Shown: one piece after another, positions 40,104 through 48,714 of the stretch
Layout of the letters: each line of letters opens with the position of its first letter
How positions within the stretch are numbered: the first letter of the stretch is position 1
Source: Desulfuromonas sp.
GTDB lineage: Bacteria > Desulfobacterota > Desulfuromonadia > Desulfuromonadales > UBA2294
Assembly: GCA_002869615.1 (NCBI GenBank)
Contig: PKUH01000004.1
Location: 62,001 to 126,000 of the forward strand
DNA length: 64,000 nucleotides
Reading direction: 5' to 3'
Notes under the pieces: model-generated
What the model saw: only the letters and a program-made list of their open reading frames with translations
Told to the model about the DNA's origin: nothing
Database searches by the model: none
Position numbers and translations under genes: made by a program

Positions 40104-40501
40104 AAGGCCTGGTGATCGCAACCCATGCAAATCTCGGTGATGAACTGCTCCGCGCATGCGAGCTGATTATCGGACCGGTTCGTTGCGCACGGGCAATCTC
40201 GGTTCAGCGGGAAGACGGGGTTGAGCAGGTACGGCAATTCTTTATCGAAGCAATAACTGAAGTCGGAGGCGATGGGGACGGAGTCGTTATCATGACTGAT
40301 ATGATAGGCGGTACACCGGCAAACCTCGGCGCATCCTTTATCGAAGAAGGCAAGATCGAATTGTTGACAGGTGTCAATTTGCCGATGGTCCTGAAATTTT
40401 TTAATAGCAGTGATGATCTGTCACTCTACGAGTTGGCCGATATGCTGCGGGCCTATGGACAGAGGGCCGTAAGCTGTATCAGTGACCTGTTGAGAAAGTG
40501 A
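40100..40501 (+). CDS. PTS EIIA component, mannose family
   Basis: 133 residues. Phosphorylated His9 in VIATHANLGDELL, then the TDMIGGTPANLG strand and GVNLPMVLKF typical of the mannose-type IIA. It accepts phosphate from HPr and passes it to EIIB. It is a single-domain protein, unlike the fused ManX of E. coli. Confidence 0.92.
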   Translation: MKGLVIATHANLGDELLRACELIIGPVRCARAISVQREDGVEQVRQFFIEAITEVGGDGDGVVIMTDMIGGTPANLGASFIEEGKIELLTGVNLPMVLKFFNSSDDLSLYELADMLRAYGQRAVSCISDLLRK

Positions 40502-40509
40502 CCTAAACA

Positions 40510-40998
40510 ATGAATCTCGTATTGACGCGTATCGATAATCGTCTGATCCATGGCCAGGTTCTGGAGGCCTGGATTCCGACGATCAAGGCTAATTGCATTG
40601 TTGTCGCCAACAACAAGATCGCGAACAGTGCAATGCAGAAACTGTTAATGGAAGCATCCGTTCCGAAAGGGATACGGGTCATTATCGTAAGTCTTGATAA
40701 ACTTGGTGAAGTTCTTGACTCCGAAGAATTGACAAATGCCAGAATCCTTCTTCTTTTTGCTACTTCGGGAGACGCTCTGATGGCTAATCGTCAGGGTGTT
40801 CAATACAAAAAACTGAACCTCGGAAACATGCATGCCGGTGCCGGCAAGGTGAAATGCTCCTGCACCATCGCTCTTGATGAAGACGATGTCGAGAATCTTA
40901 TGAATCTCGAGAGAGCCGGCATCAAAATCTCTTCACAATGCGTTCCTTCCGACAAGGAAGTCAGCTGGCATAAAATGTTGAAAATCACCAGGAATTAG
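40510..40998 (+). CDS. PTS EIIB component, mannose/fructose/sorbose family
   Basis: 162 residues. The phospho-carrier His14 sits in RIDNRLIHGQVLEAW, the family signature. The rest (NLGNMHAGAGKVKCSC) follows the usual fold. It hands phosphate to the sugar bound by EIIC/EIID. It lies 8 bases behind the EIIA gene. Confidence 0.93.
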   Translation: MNLVLTRIDNRLIHGQVLEAWIPTIKANCIVVANNKIANSAMQKLLMEASVPKGIRVIIVSLDKLGEVLDSEELTNARILLLFATSGDALMANRQGVQYKKLNLGNMHAGAGKVKCSCTIALDEDDVENLMNLERAGIKISSQCVPSDKEVSWHKMLKITRN

Positions 40999-40999
40999 C

Positions 41000-41692
41000 A
41001 TGACATTATTCGATTACATCACCGTCAGCCTGGTTGCGGTTATATGTGGCCTTGATCGTATGGCGGTTTGTCAGGTCATGATTTCTCGTCCGATTGTTGC
41101 CGGTCCATTGACCGGTTTCGTTCTCGGCGCGCCTCTGATTGGTCTTGAAGTCGGATTGTTGGTCGAGTTGCTCTGGCTGGGTCGCCTGCCGGTCGGGGCG
41201 TCGATACCACCTGATGATACACAGATTGCAACCGGGGCAACTTTTCTGGCCATATCAGCAGCCGGAATCTGGAATTATCCGCAACCGGTGACGATAGCCA
41301 TCTGTCTCCTTGTTGCCATCCCTCTCGGCAAGTCGGGCCAACTTTTTGATCACATGACACGGCGGGCCAATGACAACCTCGGTAAAAAAGTTGATCGTTT
41401 TTTACAGGCGGGTGAACTCGGAACGGTCGAGCGGAGCCATCTTGTCGGACTCGGCCATTTTGCCATCTCCTCGCTCAGCACGTTTCTTGTCGTTGCCGGG
41501 ATCGGTTCCCTTATCTGCTATGCAATTTTTCCGCTGCTTGCAAGGTATCTGGTTCCGGCGGGAGAGTGGCTGTTGCTGGTCTTTCCGCTGATTGGTGCGG
41601 CGATGATTCTCCGGTCGATCAACATCAATCGGTCCGTTACCTTATTCAGCGCTTCTTTTACCAGTTCTTTACTGATTTTGTGGCTGCTATAG
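41000..41692 (+). CDS. PTS EIIC component, mannose family
   Basis: 230 residues, six or seven membrane helices. GPLTGFVLGAPLIGLEVGLLVELLWLG-type sequence (within residues 33-60) and PVGASIPPDD are typical of the sorbose-type EIIC. It forms the membrane channel with EIID. It starts one base after the EIIB stop. No sugar-metabolic gene accompanies it. Confidence 0.9.
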   Translation: MTLFDYITVSLVAVICGLDRMAVCQVMISRPIVAGPLTGFVLGAPLIGLEVGLLVELLWLGRLPVGASIPPDDTQIATGATFLAISAAGIWNYPQPVTIAICLLVAIPLGKSGQLFDHMTRRANDNLGKKVDRFLQAGELGTVERSHLVGLGHFAISSLSTFLVVAGIGSLICYAIFPLLARYLVPAGEWLLLVFPLIGAAMILRSININRSVTLFSASFTSSLLILWLL

Positions 41693-41702
41693 GACGTCAA
41701 GG

Positions 41703-42449
41703 ATGAAGTTGCCGGTTACTCTACTGATCAGAACACTCTGGCGCTCACTGCTGCTTCAGGCAAGCTGGAACTATGAGCGTATGCAGAACATGGGAGTTTT
41801 GTATGCACTCAGTCCGGCACTCAGGTTTTTATACAAGGACGAGGATCTTGAAGAGGCATATCAAAGGCATCTGACTTATTTCAATACCCATCCGTACATG
41901 TCGGCTCCGGTTCTGGGCGCGACCCTGGCCCAGGAAGAGAGTCGGGCCGATGGGCAGGAGATGTCCTTCAGCGTTGAAGATTTCAAAAGCATGATCATGG
42001 CCCCCTATGCCGCTATTGGTGACGCCCTTTTCTGGGGCGGGGTACGGCCATTGGCTGCCTGTACGGCTCTTTTCTTTGCCGGGAAGGGGTCGCTGCTCGC
42101 TCCGTTCGTTTTTCTGACCTTGTTTAACCTGCCTCATCTGATGATGCGCTCATGGGGTTTTGCCAGGGGGTACGTTCGGGGTGTCAGTGTTGTCGAAATC
42201 ATTCAGCGGCGGCGGTTGCCGGATGTTGCCATTCGGTTCAAGGAGGGGGCGGTTATCCTTCTTGGCGGCCTGATTGCTTTTCTCACGACTGAGACATGTC
42301 GATTGAGTGAAATCGAAGCCGGTTGGGGACTTTTTGCCCTGCCGGTTGTGTTGTCAGTGGTTTGGTTGGCCCGGAAAGGGCTTTCGACGTTATTTCTCGT
42401 TTTTGTTTCGGTCCTGCTGGTTATTACGGTGTTCCAGGTTATTACATGA
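41703..42449 (+). CDS. PTS EIID component, mannose family
   Basis: 248 residues, slightly shorter than E. coli ManZ. Motifs QASWNYERMQNMG, FNTHPYMSAPVLGATLAQEE and APYAAIGDALFWG fit the family; two or three membrane helices lie near the C-terminus. Found only in mannose-type PTS. The last 4 bases overlap the HPr start. Confidence 0.9.
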   Translation: MKLPVTLLIRTLWRSLLLQASWNYERMQNMGVLYALSPALRFLYKDEDLEEAYQRHLTYFNTHPYMSAPVLGATLAQEESRADGQEMSFSVEDFKSMIMAPYAAIGDALFWGGVRPLAACTALFFAGKGSLLAPFVFLTLFNLPHLMMRSWGFARGYVRGVSVVEIIQRRRLPDVAIRFKEGAVILLGGLIAFLTTETCRLSEIEAGWGLFALPVVLSVVWLARKGLSTLFLVFVSVLLVITVFQVIT

Positions 42450-42715
42450 AAATTTCGAAAACAATGAAAATTGTAAACCGCCTCGGTCTGCATGCCCGGG
42501 CTGCCGCCCAGTTGGTTAAAACGGCCAACCTGTTCACATCAGAAATCCTGATCGAAAAGGACGAGGAGACGGTAAACGCCAAAAGTATTATGGGAATCCT
42601 GATGCTGGCTGCGGTATGTGGCTCGGAAATCACTGTCAATGTTGATGGCGACGATGCCGAATCGGCAATGCAAGCGGTTGGGGAATTGGTTGAAAATGGT
42701 TTCGGCGAAGATTGA
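42446..42715 (+). CDS. ptsH: Phosphocarrier protein HPr
   Basis: 89 residues. Active His16 in GLHARAAAQ receives phosphate from EI. The regulatory Ser47 in AKSIMGILML is intact, so HprK can act on it. ATG 42446 overlaps the EIID stop (ATGA); a second in-frame ATG at 42464 would give the more usual length. It shares 20 bases with ptsI. Confidence 0.94.
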   Translation: MKISKTMKIVNRLGLHARAAAQLVKTANLFTSEILIEKDEETVNAKSIMGILMLAAVCGSEITVNVDGDDAESAMQAVGELVENGFGED

Positions 42716-44480
42716 TATCCCGCAAGATACTTTCCTGGTCGGTATCGGTTCTTCTCCCGGTATCGCTATCGGCGAATCGTTTCTGTTGCATCGCAACCGG
42801 ACGACGGTCGTACCGCGCCAGATTACTCCGGAAGAGGTTCCCGGTGAGGTCGCTTCTTTCAGGCGGGCCCTGAAGATGTCGCAGGTTCAACTCCGTGAAG
42901 TAAAGGACGGGGTGAGTGATCAACGACTGGTTGACCATCTTTATATTATCGATACCCATCTGATGATTCTCGATGACGAGATGCTGGTCAAGGATACGAT
43001 TTCACTGATTGAAAAGGAACTATTGAACGCCGAGGCGGCACTGCAGAAGACGGTTCGCAAGTTCAGGGATGTCTTTTCCAGTCTCGAGGACGAATACCTG
43101 CGCGATCGACAAAGTGACATTGACTCGGTCGGTGATCGCATCCTCTGTAACCTGACCGGAGAGACGCGCCAGTCTCTCACCGATATCGATCAGAAAGTGG
43201 TTGTGATTGCGCATGATCTGTCTCCGGCTGATACGCTTCAGATCGACCGCAAGAAGATTATCGGTTTTGTCACTGATGTCGGTGGTCGCACCTCCCATAC
43301 ATCGATTCTCGCGCGCTCCCTTGGAGTCCCGGCGGTCGTAGGTCTGGAAACGGCAACAGCACTTGTCCCTGGCGGAATTCCGGTGATCATGGATGGCACC
43401 AATGGGACCCTGATCCTCAATCCGTCGGAGATGACCTTCCGGGAATATCTCAGGAAAAAGCAAGATTACGAATACCAGGAACAGGAACTTCTTTCCTATA
43501 AAGAACTTCCGGCGATCACAAGGGACGGGTTCCGGGTCTCCCTGCAGAGCAATATTGAGCTGCCGATGGAAATTTCACAGGCATTGAGCCAGGGCACCGA
43601 AGGTGTCGGATTAATGCGGAGTGAATTTCTTTTCATGGGGCGGCCGACCCCTCCGGATGAAGAAGAACAGTACCATGCCTACCTTGAAGTAGTTGAAAGG
43701 ATGACCCCTCATCCGGTAACGATCCGCACGCTCGACGTTGGCGGCGACAAGTTTGTACCGGAAATCAACCTGAATGATGAAATGAATCCGGCGATGGGCC
43801 TGCGCGGTATCCGTTTTTCGCTGAATGAGAAACAGATGCTCAATGTCCAGTTGCGGGCGATATTGCGGGCCTCGGCACAGGGTCCGGTGCGTATCATGTT
43901 TCCGATGCTCACCGGCGTTGCCGAGTTGCGTCAGTGCCTTGAATATCTGAATGCCATAAAAAATGAATTGCGCACGGCCGGTATCAAATTTGATGAAAAA
44001 ATACCAGTCGGGATCATGATTGAAACGCCAGCGGCTGCCCTGATTGCCGACCATCTGGCCAGCGAAGTCGATTTTTTCTCCATCGGCACCAATGACTTGA
44101 TCCAGTATTGCCTGGCGGTTGATCGGGCGAATGAGCATGTCGCGTATCTGTATGAACCTCTTCACCCGGCAGTTCTCAAGGCGCTTGCATTGATCTGTCA
44201 GGCTGCAGAAAAAAACAATATTCCGGTCAGTATGTGTGGTGAGATGGCCGGTGATCCGCTCTATACCCTGATCCTGCTCGGTCTCGGCATCAACGAGCTT
44301 TCGATGAACCCGTCAGGGCTTCCACGAGTGAAAAGAATCCTGCGCCAGGTTGACCGGTCTGCCGGACAGAAAGTGATTGACGAAATTTTCGGCCTGACGA
44401 CAGCCCAGGAAGTCATTCAGTGCCTGGAAAAACGGATGGCCGACCTTTTCCCGGACCTGTTCGGTGAGCCTTCTTTCTAA
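42696..44480 (+). CDS. ptsI: PTS enzyme I
   Basis: 594 residues. Autophosphorylates from phosphoenolpyruvate and feeds HPr. The phospho-His domain has GGRTSHTSILARS (His201), followed by the PEP-binding barrel with EGVGLMRSEFLFM, the GTNDLIQY motif and the catalytic Cys in VSMCGEMAGD. I place the start at ATG 42696, 20 bases inside ptsH; earlier in-frame codons lie within ptsH and have no homology. No GAF domain, so this is not the PtsP type. Confidence 0.93.
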   Translation: MVSAKIDIPQDTFLVGIGSSPGIAIGESFLLHRNRTTVVPRQITPEEVPGEVASFRRALKMSQVQLREVKDGVSDQRLVDHLYIIDTHLMILDDEMLVKDTISLIEKELLNAEAALQKTVRKFRDVFSSLEDEYLRDRQSDIDSVGDRILCNLTGETRQSLTDIDQKVVVIAHDLSPADTLQIDRKKIIGFVTDVGGRTSHTSILARSLGVPAVVGLETATALVPGGIPVIMDGTNGTLILNPSEMTFREYLRKKQDYEYQEQELLSYKELPAITRDGFRVSLQSNIELPMEISQALSQGTEGVGLMRSEFLFMGRPTPPDEEEQYHAYLEVVERMTPHPVTIRTLDVGGDKFVPEINLNDEMNPAMGLRGIRFSLNEKQMLNVQLRAILRASAQGPVRIMFPMLTGVAELRQCLEYLNAIKNELRTAGIKFDEKIPVGIMIETPAAALIADHLASEVDFFSIGTNDLIQYCLAVDRANEHVAYLYEPLHPAVLKALALICQAAEKNNIPVSMCGEMAGDPLYTLILLGLGINELSMNPSGLPRVKRILRQVDRSAGQKVIDEIFGLTTAQEVIQCLEKRMADLFPDLFGEPSF

Positions 44481-44487
44481 TGCTGAC

Positions 44488-44516
44488 TTGACTTTGGTTT
44501 ATCATCTGATTAGAAT
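44488..44516 (+). promoter_or_regulatory. Sigma-70 promoter of metK
   Basis: TTGACT, 17 bases, TAGAAT. The spacer contains ATCA-tc-TGAT (44501-44510), whose half-sites resemble those of the operator candidate upstream of the SahR-like gene, but with different spacing. Confidence 0.65.
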
Positions 44517-44555
44517 ACGACGCTTTTTAAATCTTAAACGGGGAGGATTTATCCC

Positions 44556-45725
44556 ATGCCAATGACAGACTTTCTTTTTACATCAGAATCGGTGAGTGAA
44601 GGCCATCCTGACAAGGTCTCCGACCAGATTTCCGATGCAATTCTCGATGCTATCCTTACCCAGGACCCTAAATCACGTGTCGCGTGTGAAACCCTGGTAA
44701 CAACCGGAATGGCGATGATTGCTGGTGAGATCACAACCGAAGCACGGGTTGATTACGCCGATGTTGTCCGCGAAACGATCAAGGAAATCGGCTACAGTGA
44801 TGCCGCAATGGGTTTCGATTGGGAGACCTGTGCCGTGCTGGTCTCGCTCGATCGTCAATCCCCCGATATTTCGCAAGGCGTTACTGAAGGCGAGGGGATG
44901 TTCAAGGAGCAGGGCGCCGGTGACCAGGGCATCATGTTCGGCTACGCCTGCAATGAAACACCGGAATTGATGCCGATGCCGATCACCTTTGCCCATAAGC
45001 TGACCAAGCGCATGGCCGATATTCGCAAGGCCGGCCAGGTTTCCTTTTTGCGTCCCGACAGTAAGTCGCAGGTATCAATTGAATATATCGACGACAAGCC
45101 GGTTCGTGTTGATTCGGTTGTTGTTTCGACTCAGCACACACCGGATGTTACCTACGAAACGCTCAAGGAAGCGATCATGCAAGAGGTCATCAAGAAAGAG
45201 ATTCCGAATGAACTGCTTGATGAAAAAACCAAGTATTACATCAATCCGACGGGGCGATTCGTCATCGGTGGCCCGCAGGGTGACTGTGGTCTGACCGGGC
45301 GCAAGATTATTGTTGATACCTACGGCGGCCAGGGCTCACATGGTGGCGGCGCTTTCTCCGGCAAGGACCCGTCAAAGGTTGACCGCAGCGCTTCCTATAT
45401 GGCCCGCTATGTTGCCAAGAACGTCGTAGCGGCCGGCCTGGCTGAGAAATGTGAAGTTCAGCTCGCCTATGCCATCGGTGTTTCCGATCCGGTCTCGGTT
45501 CTGGTCAATGCTTTCGGTACCGGAGTGATCCCGTCCAATGAAATATCCAGGATTGTTCGGGAAGAGTTTGATCTGCGGCCGCGGGCAATTATCGAATCCC
45601 TCGACCTGTTGCGCCCGATTTTTCGTGAAACAGCAGCTTATGGCCATTTCGGCCGTGAACTGCCGAATTTCACCTGGGAGAAGACCGATCGGGTTGATTC
45701 ATTGAAGAAACGTGCCGGCATCTGA
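44556..45725 (+). CDS. metK: S-adenosylmethionine synthetase
   Basis: 389 residues. Makes SAM from methionine and [24 protein letters not shown] at the N-terminus (motif given in part), ATP-site [12 protein letters not shown] and the P-loop-like [16 protein letters not shown] are intact. GGGGAGG precedes the ATG. Own promoter and terminator, so a single-gene unit. It supplies SAM whose product SAH is cleaved by AhcY 3 kb away. Confidence 0.97.
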   Translation: MPMTDFLFTSESVSEGHPDKVSDQISDAILDAILTQDPKSRVACETLVTTGMAMIAGEITTEARVDYADVVRETIKEIGYSDAAMGFDWETCAVLVSLDRQSPDISQGVTEGEGMFKEQGAGDQGIMFGYACNETPELMPMPITFAHKLTKRMADIRKAGQVSFLRPDSKSQVSIEYIDDKPVRVDSVVVSTQHTPDVTYETLKEAIMQEVIKKEIPNELLDEKTKYYINPTGRFVIGGPQGDCGLTGRKIIVDTYGGQGSHGGGAFSGKDPSKVDRSASYMARYVAKNVVAAGLAEKCEVQLAYAIGVSDPVSVLVNAFGTGVIPSNEISRIVREEFDLRPRAIIESLDLLRPIFRETAAYGHFGRELPNFTWEKTDRVDSLKKRAGI

Positions 45726-45749
45726 TTCTTCCGGTTAAGGTGTTTTATC

Positions 45750-45781
45750 AGCCGGACCTGGTTGCAGGTCCGGCTTTTTTG
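45750..45781 (+). terminator. Intrinsic terminator after metK
   Basis: Stem AGCCGGACCT / AGGTCCGGCT with a 6-base loop, followed by TTTTT. Confidence 0.92.
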
Positions 45782-45821
45782 TGTTCTTGTCACTGTCCGG
45801 ATCTTCACTTATGATGGCGGC

Positions 45822-46889
45822 ATGAAGCTTTCAGTGATTGTCCCCGTACTCAATGAGATTGATCAATTGCCCGCTTTTTTACGGATGCTGGCAGGGCAGC
45901 AGGGTCTCGAGTTTGAGCTGATCATTGTCGACGGTGGTTCCAGCGATGGCAGCACTTCGTTTGTTTCTGAAAGCTCTGCAGAATACCCCGGCCCGCTTTG
46001 CCTTGTAGAATCAGCGCCCGGTCGCGGCCGTCAGCTTAACACCGGCGCCGCACGGGCCGCCTCAGATCTGTTGCTGTTTCTCCATATCGACACTGTTTTC
46101 AATGATGCCCTGACCCTGGCGCGGGCGGTGGATGAGTATCGGACGGTTATCGATAATAGCCCTGACCGGTGCGTTGCAGCGCATTTCCGGCTGCAATTTC
46201 AGCGCGCAAATCAAGAGTCAGCGTTCGGCTATTATTTCTGGGAAGCGAAAGCCAGGCTCGATCGACCGGAATGTACGCATGGCGATCAGGGTTTTCTGAT
46301 GACCCGCGAGTTGTTTGATAAAGTCGGCCCGTTTGACGTTGATGTTCCCATTGCCGAAGATACCAGGCTGGCTGAACGTGTCCGGGCTCTCGGCGCATGG
46401 CACCTCCTTTCCTCTTCGCTCTGCACCTCGGCCCGCCGTTTCGAGAATGAAGGTCTTCAGCAACGCCAGACTCTGAATGCCCTCATTATGAATTTCGCCG
46501 CAATCGGCTGGAATGATTTTTTTTCACAGGCCCGCGATGTTTATCGGCAGCAGTCCGAAACCGGGGGGCTCGACCTTGTTCCGTTTTTTGCTCTGATTGA
46601 TCGGTTGAATCGACAGTCTTCGTTGTTGCAGAGGTTGACACGATGGTACCGGACCGGCATTTATGTCCGGCCCAATGCCTGGCAGCTGGCTTTCCTGAAA
46701 GATATCAAACGCAACTTCAAAGATGCGGTTCCGGTCGATGACATCACGCTGCCGGCTCTTGAGTTTCATGATCGGTGGTTTGAACTGCTGACCGATAATT
46801 TATTCGGCCGCCTGGTCGCAATGGGCGGTACCTGGATTTGGTATCGACTGACGGTCTGGCGCTATCGAACCGGCAAACTCCATCCATGA
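45822..46889 (+). CDS. Family 2 glycosyltransferase (TIGR04283-like) with C-terminal extension
   Basis: 355 residues. The GT-A domain (LSVIVPVLNEIDQLPAFL; IIVDGGSSDGS; GRGRQLNTGA; LFLHIDT; EDTRLAERV) matches the group often called arsenosugar-type or selenodomain-associated transferase 2, usually about 225 residues. Some 120 extra C-terminal residues with Trp/Tyr-rich helices are unexplained. ATG 45822 lies behind the metK terminator. Substrate unknown; association with the SAM cycle may be chance. Confidence 0.8.
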   Translation: MKLSVIVPVLNEIDQLPAFLRMLAGQQGLEFELIIVDGGSSDGSTSFVSESSAEYPGPLCLVESAPGRGRQLNTGAARAASDLLLFLHIDTVFNDALTLARAVDEYRTVIDNSPDRCVAAHFRLQFQRANQESAFGYYFWEAKARLDRPECTHGDQGFLMTRELFDKVGPFDVDVPIAEDTRLAERVRALGAWHLLSSSLCTSARRFENEGLQQRQTLNALIMNFAAIGWNDFFSQARDVYRQQSETGGLDLVPFFALIDRLNRQSSLLQRLTRWYRTGIYVRPNAWQLAFLKDIKRNFKDAVPVDDITLPALEFHDRWFELLTDNLFGRLVAMGGTWIWYRLTVWRYRTGKLHP

Positions 46890-46900
46890 TTCTAATTCTC

Positions 46901-46909
46901 TGTTATAAT
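46901..46909 (+). promoter_or_regulatory. Extended -10 promoter of the lipoprotein gene
   Basis: TGTTATAAT, 25 bases before the ATG; no -35 match at normal distance. Same extended -10 as at hpf. Confidence 0.5.
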
Positions 46910-46934
46910 TTGACTAACGAACAGGAGATGCCAT

Positions 46935-47663
46935 ATGCGACGTAATATATTCATTATACTTGTTGCCTCGCTTTTTCTTTTCGGTTGTGGCAGCGGTGGC
47001 TACAGAAATCAGGAGATACCTTTTCGCCCACCTGCGGCCTACACGACCATGAAAGTGGTTGCCGGAGCGCAGATTGCGGCACAGGCATATGTTACGGTAT
47101 CTGAAGCGCGGCAATTATTCGGATTTGATATACGCAAGGCCGGCCTTTTACCGGTTCAGGTGGTTATTGACAATGCCGGAGAGGATGCACTCGAAATTCG
47201 TCCAGAGCAATCTTTTCTGGTCGACCAGGAGGGCAACTACTGGAACCTCCTCGACAACAGGACTGCCTATCGTCGCGTTACCGAGAGTACCGAGTTTGCC
47301 AACGTGACTGGTGAATCAGGTAAAAATGCCTTCTGGGGTGCTCTCGGCGGTGCTGTTGTCGGTGGTGCCATTGCCATAGTTGGCGGCGAAAATGTCGGGA
47401 AGGGGGCCGGCAAGGGCGCTGCCATCGGGGGTGCTCTCGGGTCAGTGACCGGTGGTGCCGAGGCGCTTCAATCATCGGAGGCCGAGTATCAGATTTCGCG
47501 CGATCTCGGATCCAAGGCATTGGAAAATCATCCGGTTCGTCCCGGCGAACTGGCCCGCGGCTTTCTCTTTTTTCCCGGAGAGGCCCTTTCTGCCGGCCAG
47601 TTAAGGCTTCAGATTGAAGCGATTCGGACCGGAAAACTCTATACCGTTCTCCTTGATCTCTGA
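46935..47663 (+). CDS. Lipoprotein with glycine-zipper segment
   Basis: 242 residues. Signal peptide with lipobox LFGC (Cys18). The middle (residues about 132-175) is a Gly/Ala-rich stretch (FWGALGGAVVGGAIAIVGG; GKGAAIGGALGSVTGG) of the glycine-zipper type, which inserts in or packs against membranes. The parts on both sides look like one beta-sandwich split by the zipper (VQVVIDNAGEDALEIRP; ARGFLFFPGEAL). Probably an outer-membrane or periplasmic lipoprotein; function unknown. Own extended -10 promoter. Confidence 0.7.
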   Translation: MRRNIFIILVASLFLFGCGSGGYRNQEIPFRPPAAYTTMKVVAGAQIAAQAYVTVSEARQLFGFDIRKAGLLPVQVVIDNAGEDALEIRPEQSFLVDQEGNYWNLLDNRTAYRRVTESTEFANVTGESGKNAFWGALGGAVVGGAIAIVGGENVGKGAGKGAAIGGALGSVTGGAEALQSSEAEYQISRDLGSKALENHPVRPGELARGFLFFPGEALSAGQLRLQIEAIRTGKLYTVLLDL

Positions 47664-47695
47664 CTGCCTGGTCTCTTTTGAATAGTATTTTACGG

Positions 47696-47725
47696 TTGAC
47701 TCAACCTTCCCCGGTTTGATATATC
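47696..47725 (+). promoter_or_regulatory. Sigma-70 promoter of the SahR-like gene
   Basis: TTGACT, 18 bases, TATATC. The -10 lies within the palindrome TGATATATCA (47717-47726) and overlaps the operator candidate. Confidence 0.6.
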
Positions 47726-47738
47726 AAGAAAAGTTGAT
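47723..47738. promoter_or_regulatory. Operator candidate for the ArsR/SahR-like regulator
   Basis: ATCAA-N6-TTGAT, a perfect 16-base inverted repeat overlapping the -10 and the expected start site of the regulator gene. Its position suits autorepression of the regulator-ahcY unit. Confidence 0.5.
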
Positions 47739-47761
47739 TAATTAAATCTACTGGATATGAT

Positions 47762-48685
47762 ATGTTGAACGTCATCAAGGCTCTGGCCGATCCGACGCGG
47801 CTCCGGCTGATCGGAATACTGGAGCATGGAGAATTTACGGTACAGGACCTGGTTGCGATACTCGAGATGGGGCAATCACGTGTCTCCCGGCATCTCAGGA
47901 TCCTGGTTGAAGCCGGAATCTGTACAGTTGAAAAACAGGGAACCTGGAGTTATTTCAAGATCGACGGGAAGGCTGATTTTTTCGCTGCTATTAAAGCTGA
48001 GCTAATACCGCGGCTCAGCGGAATCGATGGCTATCACCGGGATCAGATCGGACTGAGCCGGGTCCTGGATGAACGGCGCCGTAAAAGCAGGCAGTTTTTT
48101 GATCAGCACGCCCGGCAATGGGACCGGATGGTGAGTGAACTGATCCCGGTCGAGCATTACGCCGATCATATTCTGCGCGAACTTGACCCCGGACATCTGG
48201 TCGTTGATGTTGGCGTTGGCACCGGCCGTCTGTTGAATGATCTGTCGAATTCGGCACGATATGTTGTCGGAATCGACCAATCATCGGCAATGCTTGATGA
48301 AGCGCGTGCCCGGGTGAATGCCGGACAACTCGACAACGTTGAACTCAGGCTTGGGGAATTGACTCACTTGCCGGTAGCGGACGGCTACGCCGACTGCGTC
48401 ATCCTCAACATGGTCTTACATCATGCCGCCAATCCCCAGGATTCCCTGAATGAACTGTGCCGGGTCCTGAAGCCGGGAGGAAAGCTGATTGTCGCTGACC
48501 TGATCCGACATGATATGGAATGGTTTCAGGTGCAGATGGCTGATCAATGGATGGGTTTTGAAAGAAGGGAAATGGATCGCTGGCTCGATGCCGCCGGGTT
48601 CCGGGCCGGTCCGTATGTGCAAATAAAGATTGATGACAGCAAGCCGTCGGTTTTTGTGCTGACTGCTGAGAAAATCGAAATCTGA
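47762..48685 (+). CDS. ArsR-family regulator with SAM-methyltransferase-like domain (SahR-like)
   Basis: 307 residues. N-terminal ArsR winged helix (KALADPTRLRLIGILEHGE; SRVSRHLRILVEAGI) lacking the usual Cys metal site. From about residue 100 comes a class I methyltransferase fold with motif I VDVGVGTGRLL and LHHAANPQDSL. The layout matches SahR, the proteobacterial regulator that responds to S-adenosylhomocysteine; here the methyltransferase fold would be the SAH sensor. It lies 29 bases before ahcY, which supports the call. Confidence 0.82.
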   Translation: MLNVIKALADPTRLRLIGILEHGEFTVQDLVAILEMGQSRVSRHLRILVEAGICTVEKQGTWSYFKIDGKADFFAAIKAELIPRLSGIDGYHRDQIGLSRVLDERRRKSRQFFDQHARQWDRMVSELIPVEHYADHILRELDPGHLVVDVGVGTGRLLNDLSNSARYVVGIDQSSAMLDEARARVNAGQLDNVELRLGELTHLPVADGYADCVILNMVLHHAANPQDSLNELCRVLKPGGKLIVADLIRHDMEWFQVQMADQWMGFERREMDRWLDAAGFRAGPYVQIKIDDSKPSVFVLTAEKIEI

Positions 48686-48714
48686 CAACAGACAGAACTT
48701 AAGGAGAAGAAAAC

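Noticed and set aside
48686-48714. SAH or SAM riboswitch before ahcY or metK
   Set aside because: The gap before ahcY has only 29 bases, and the expected metK leader about 35 bases. Neither can hold a known fold.
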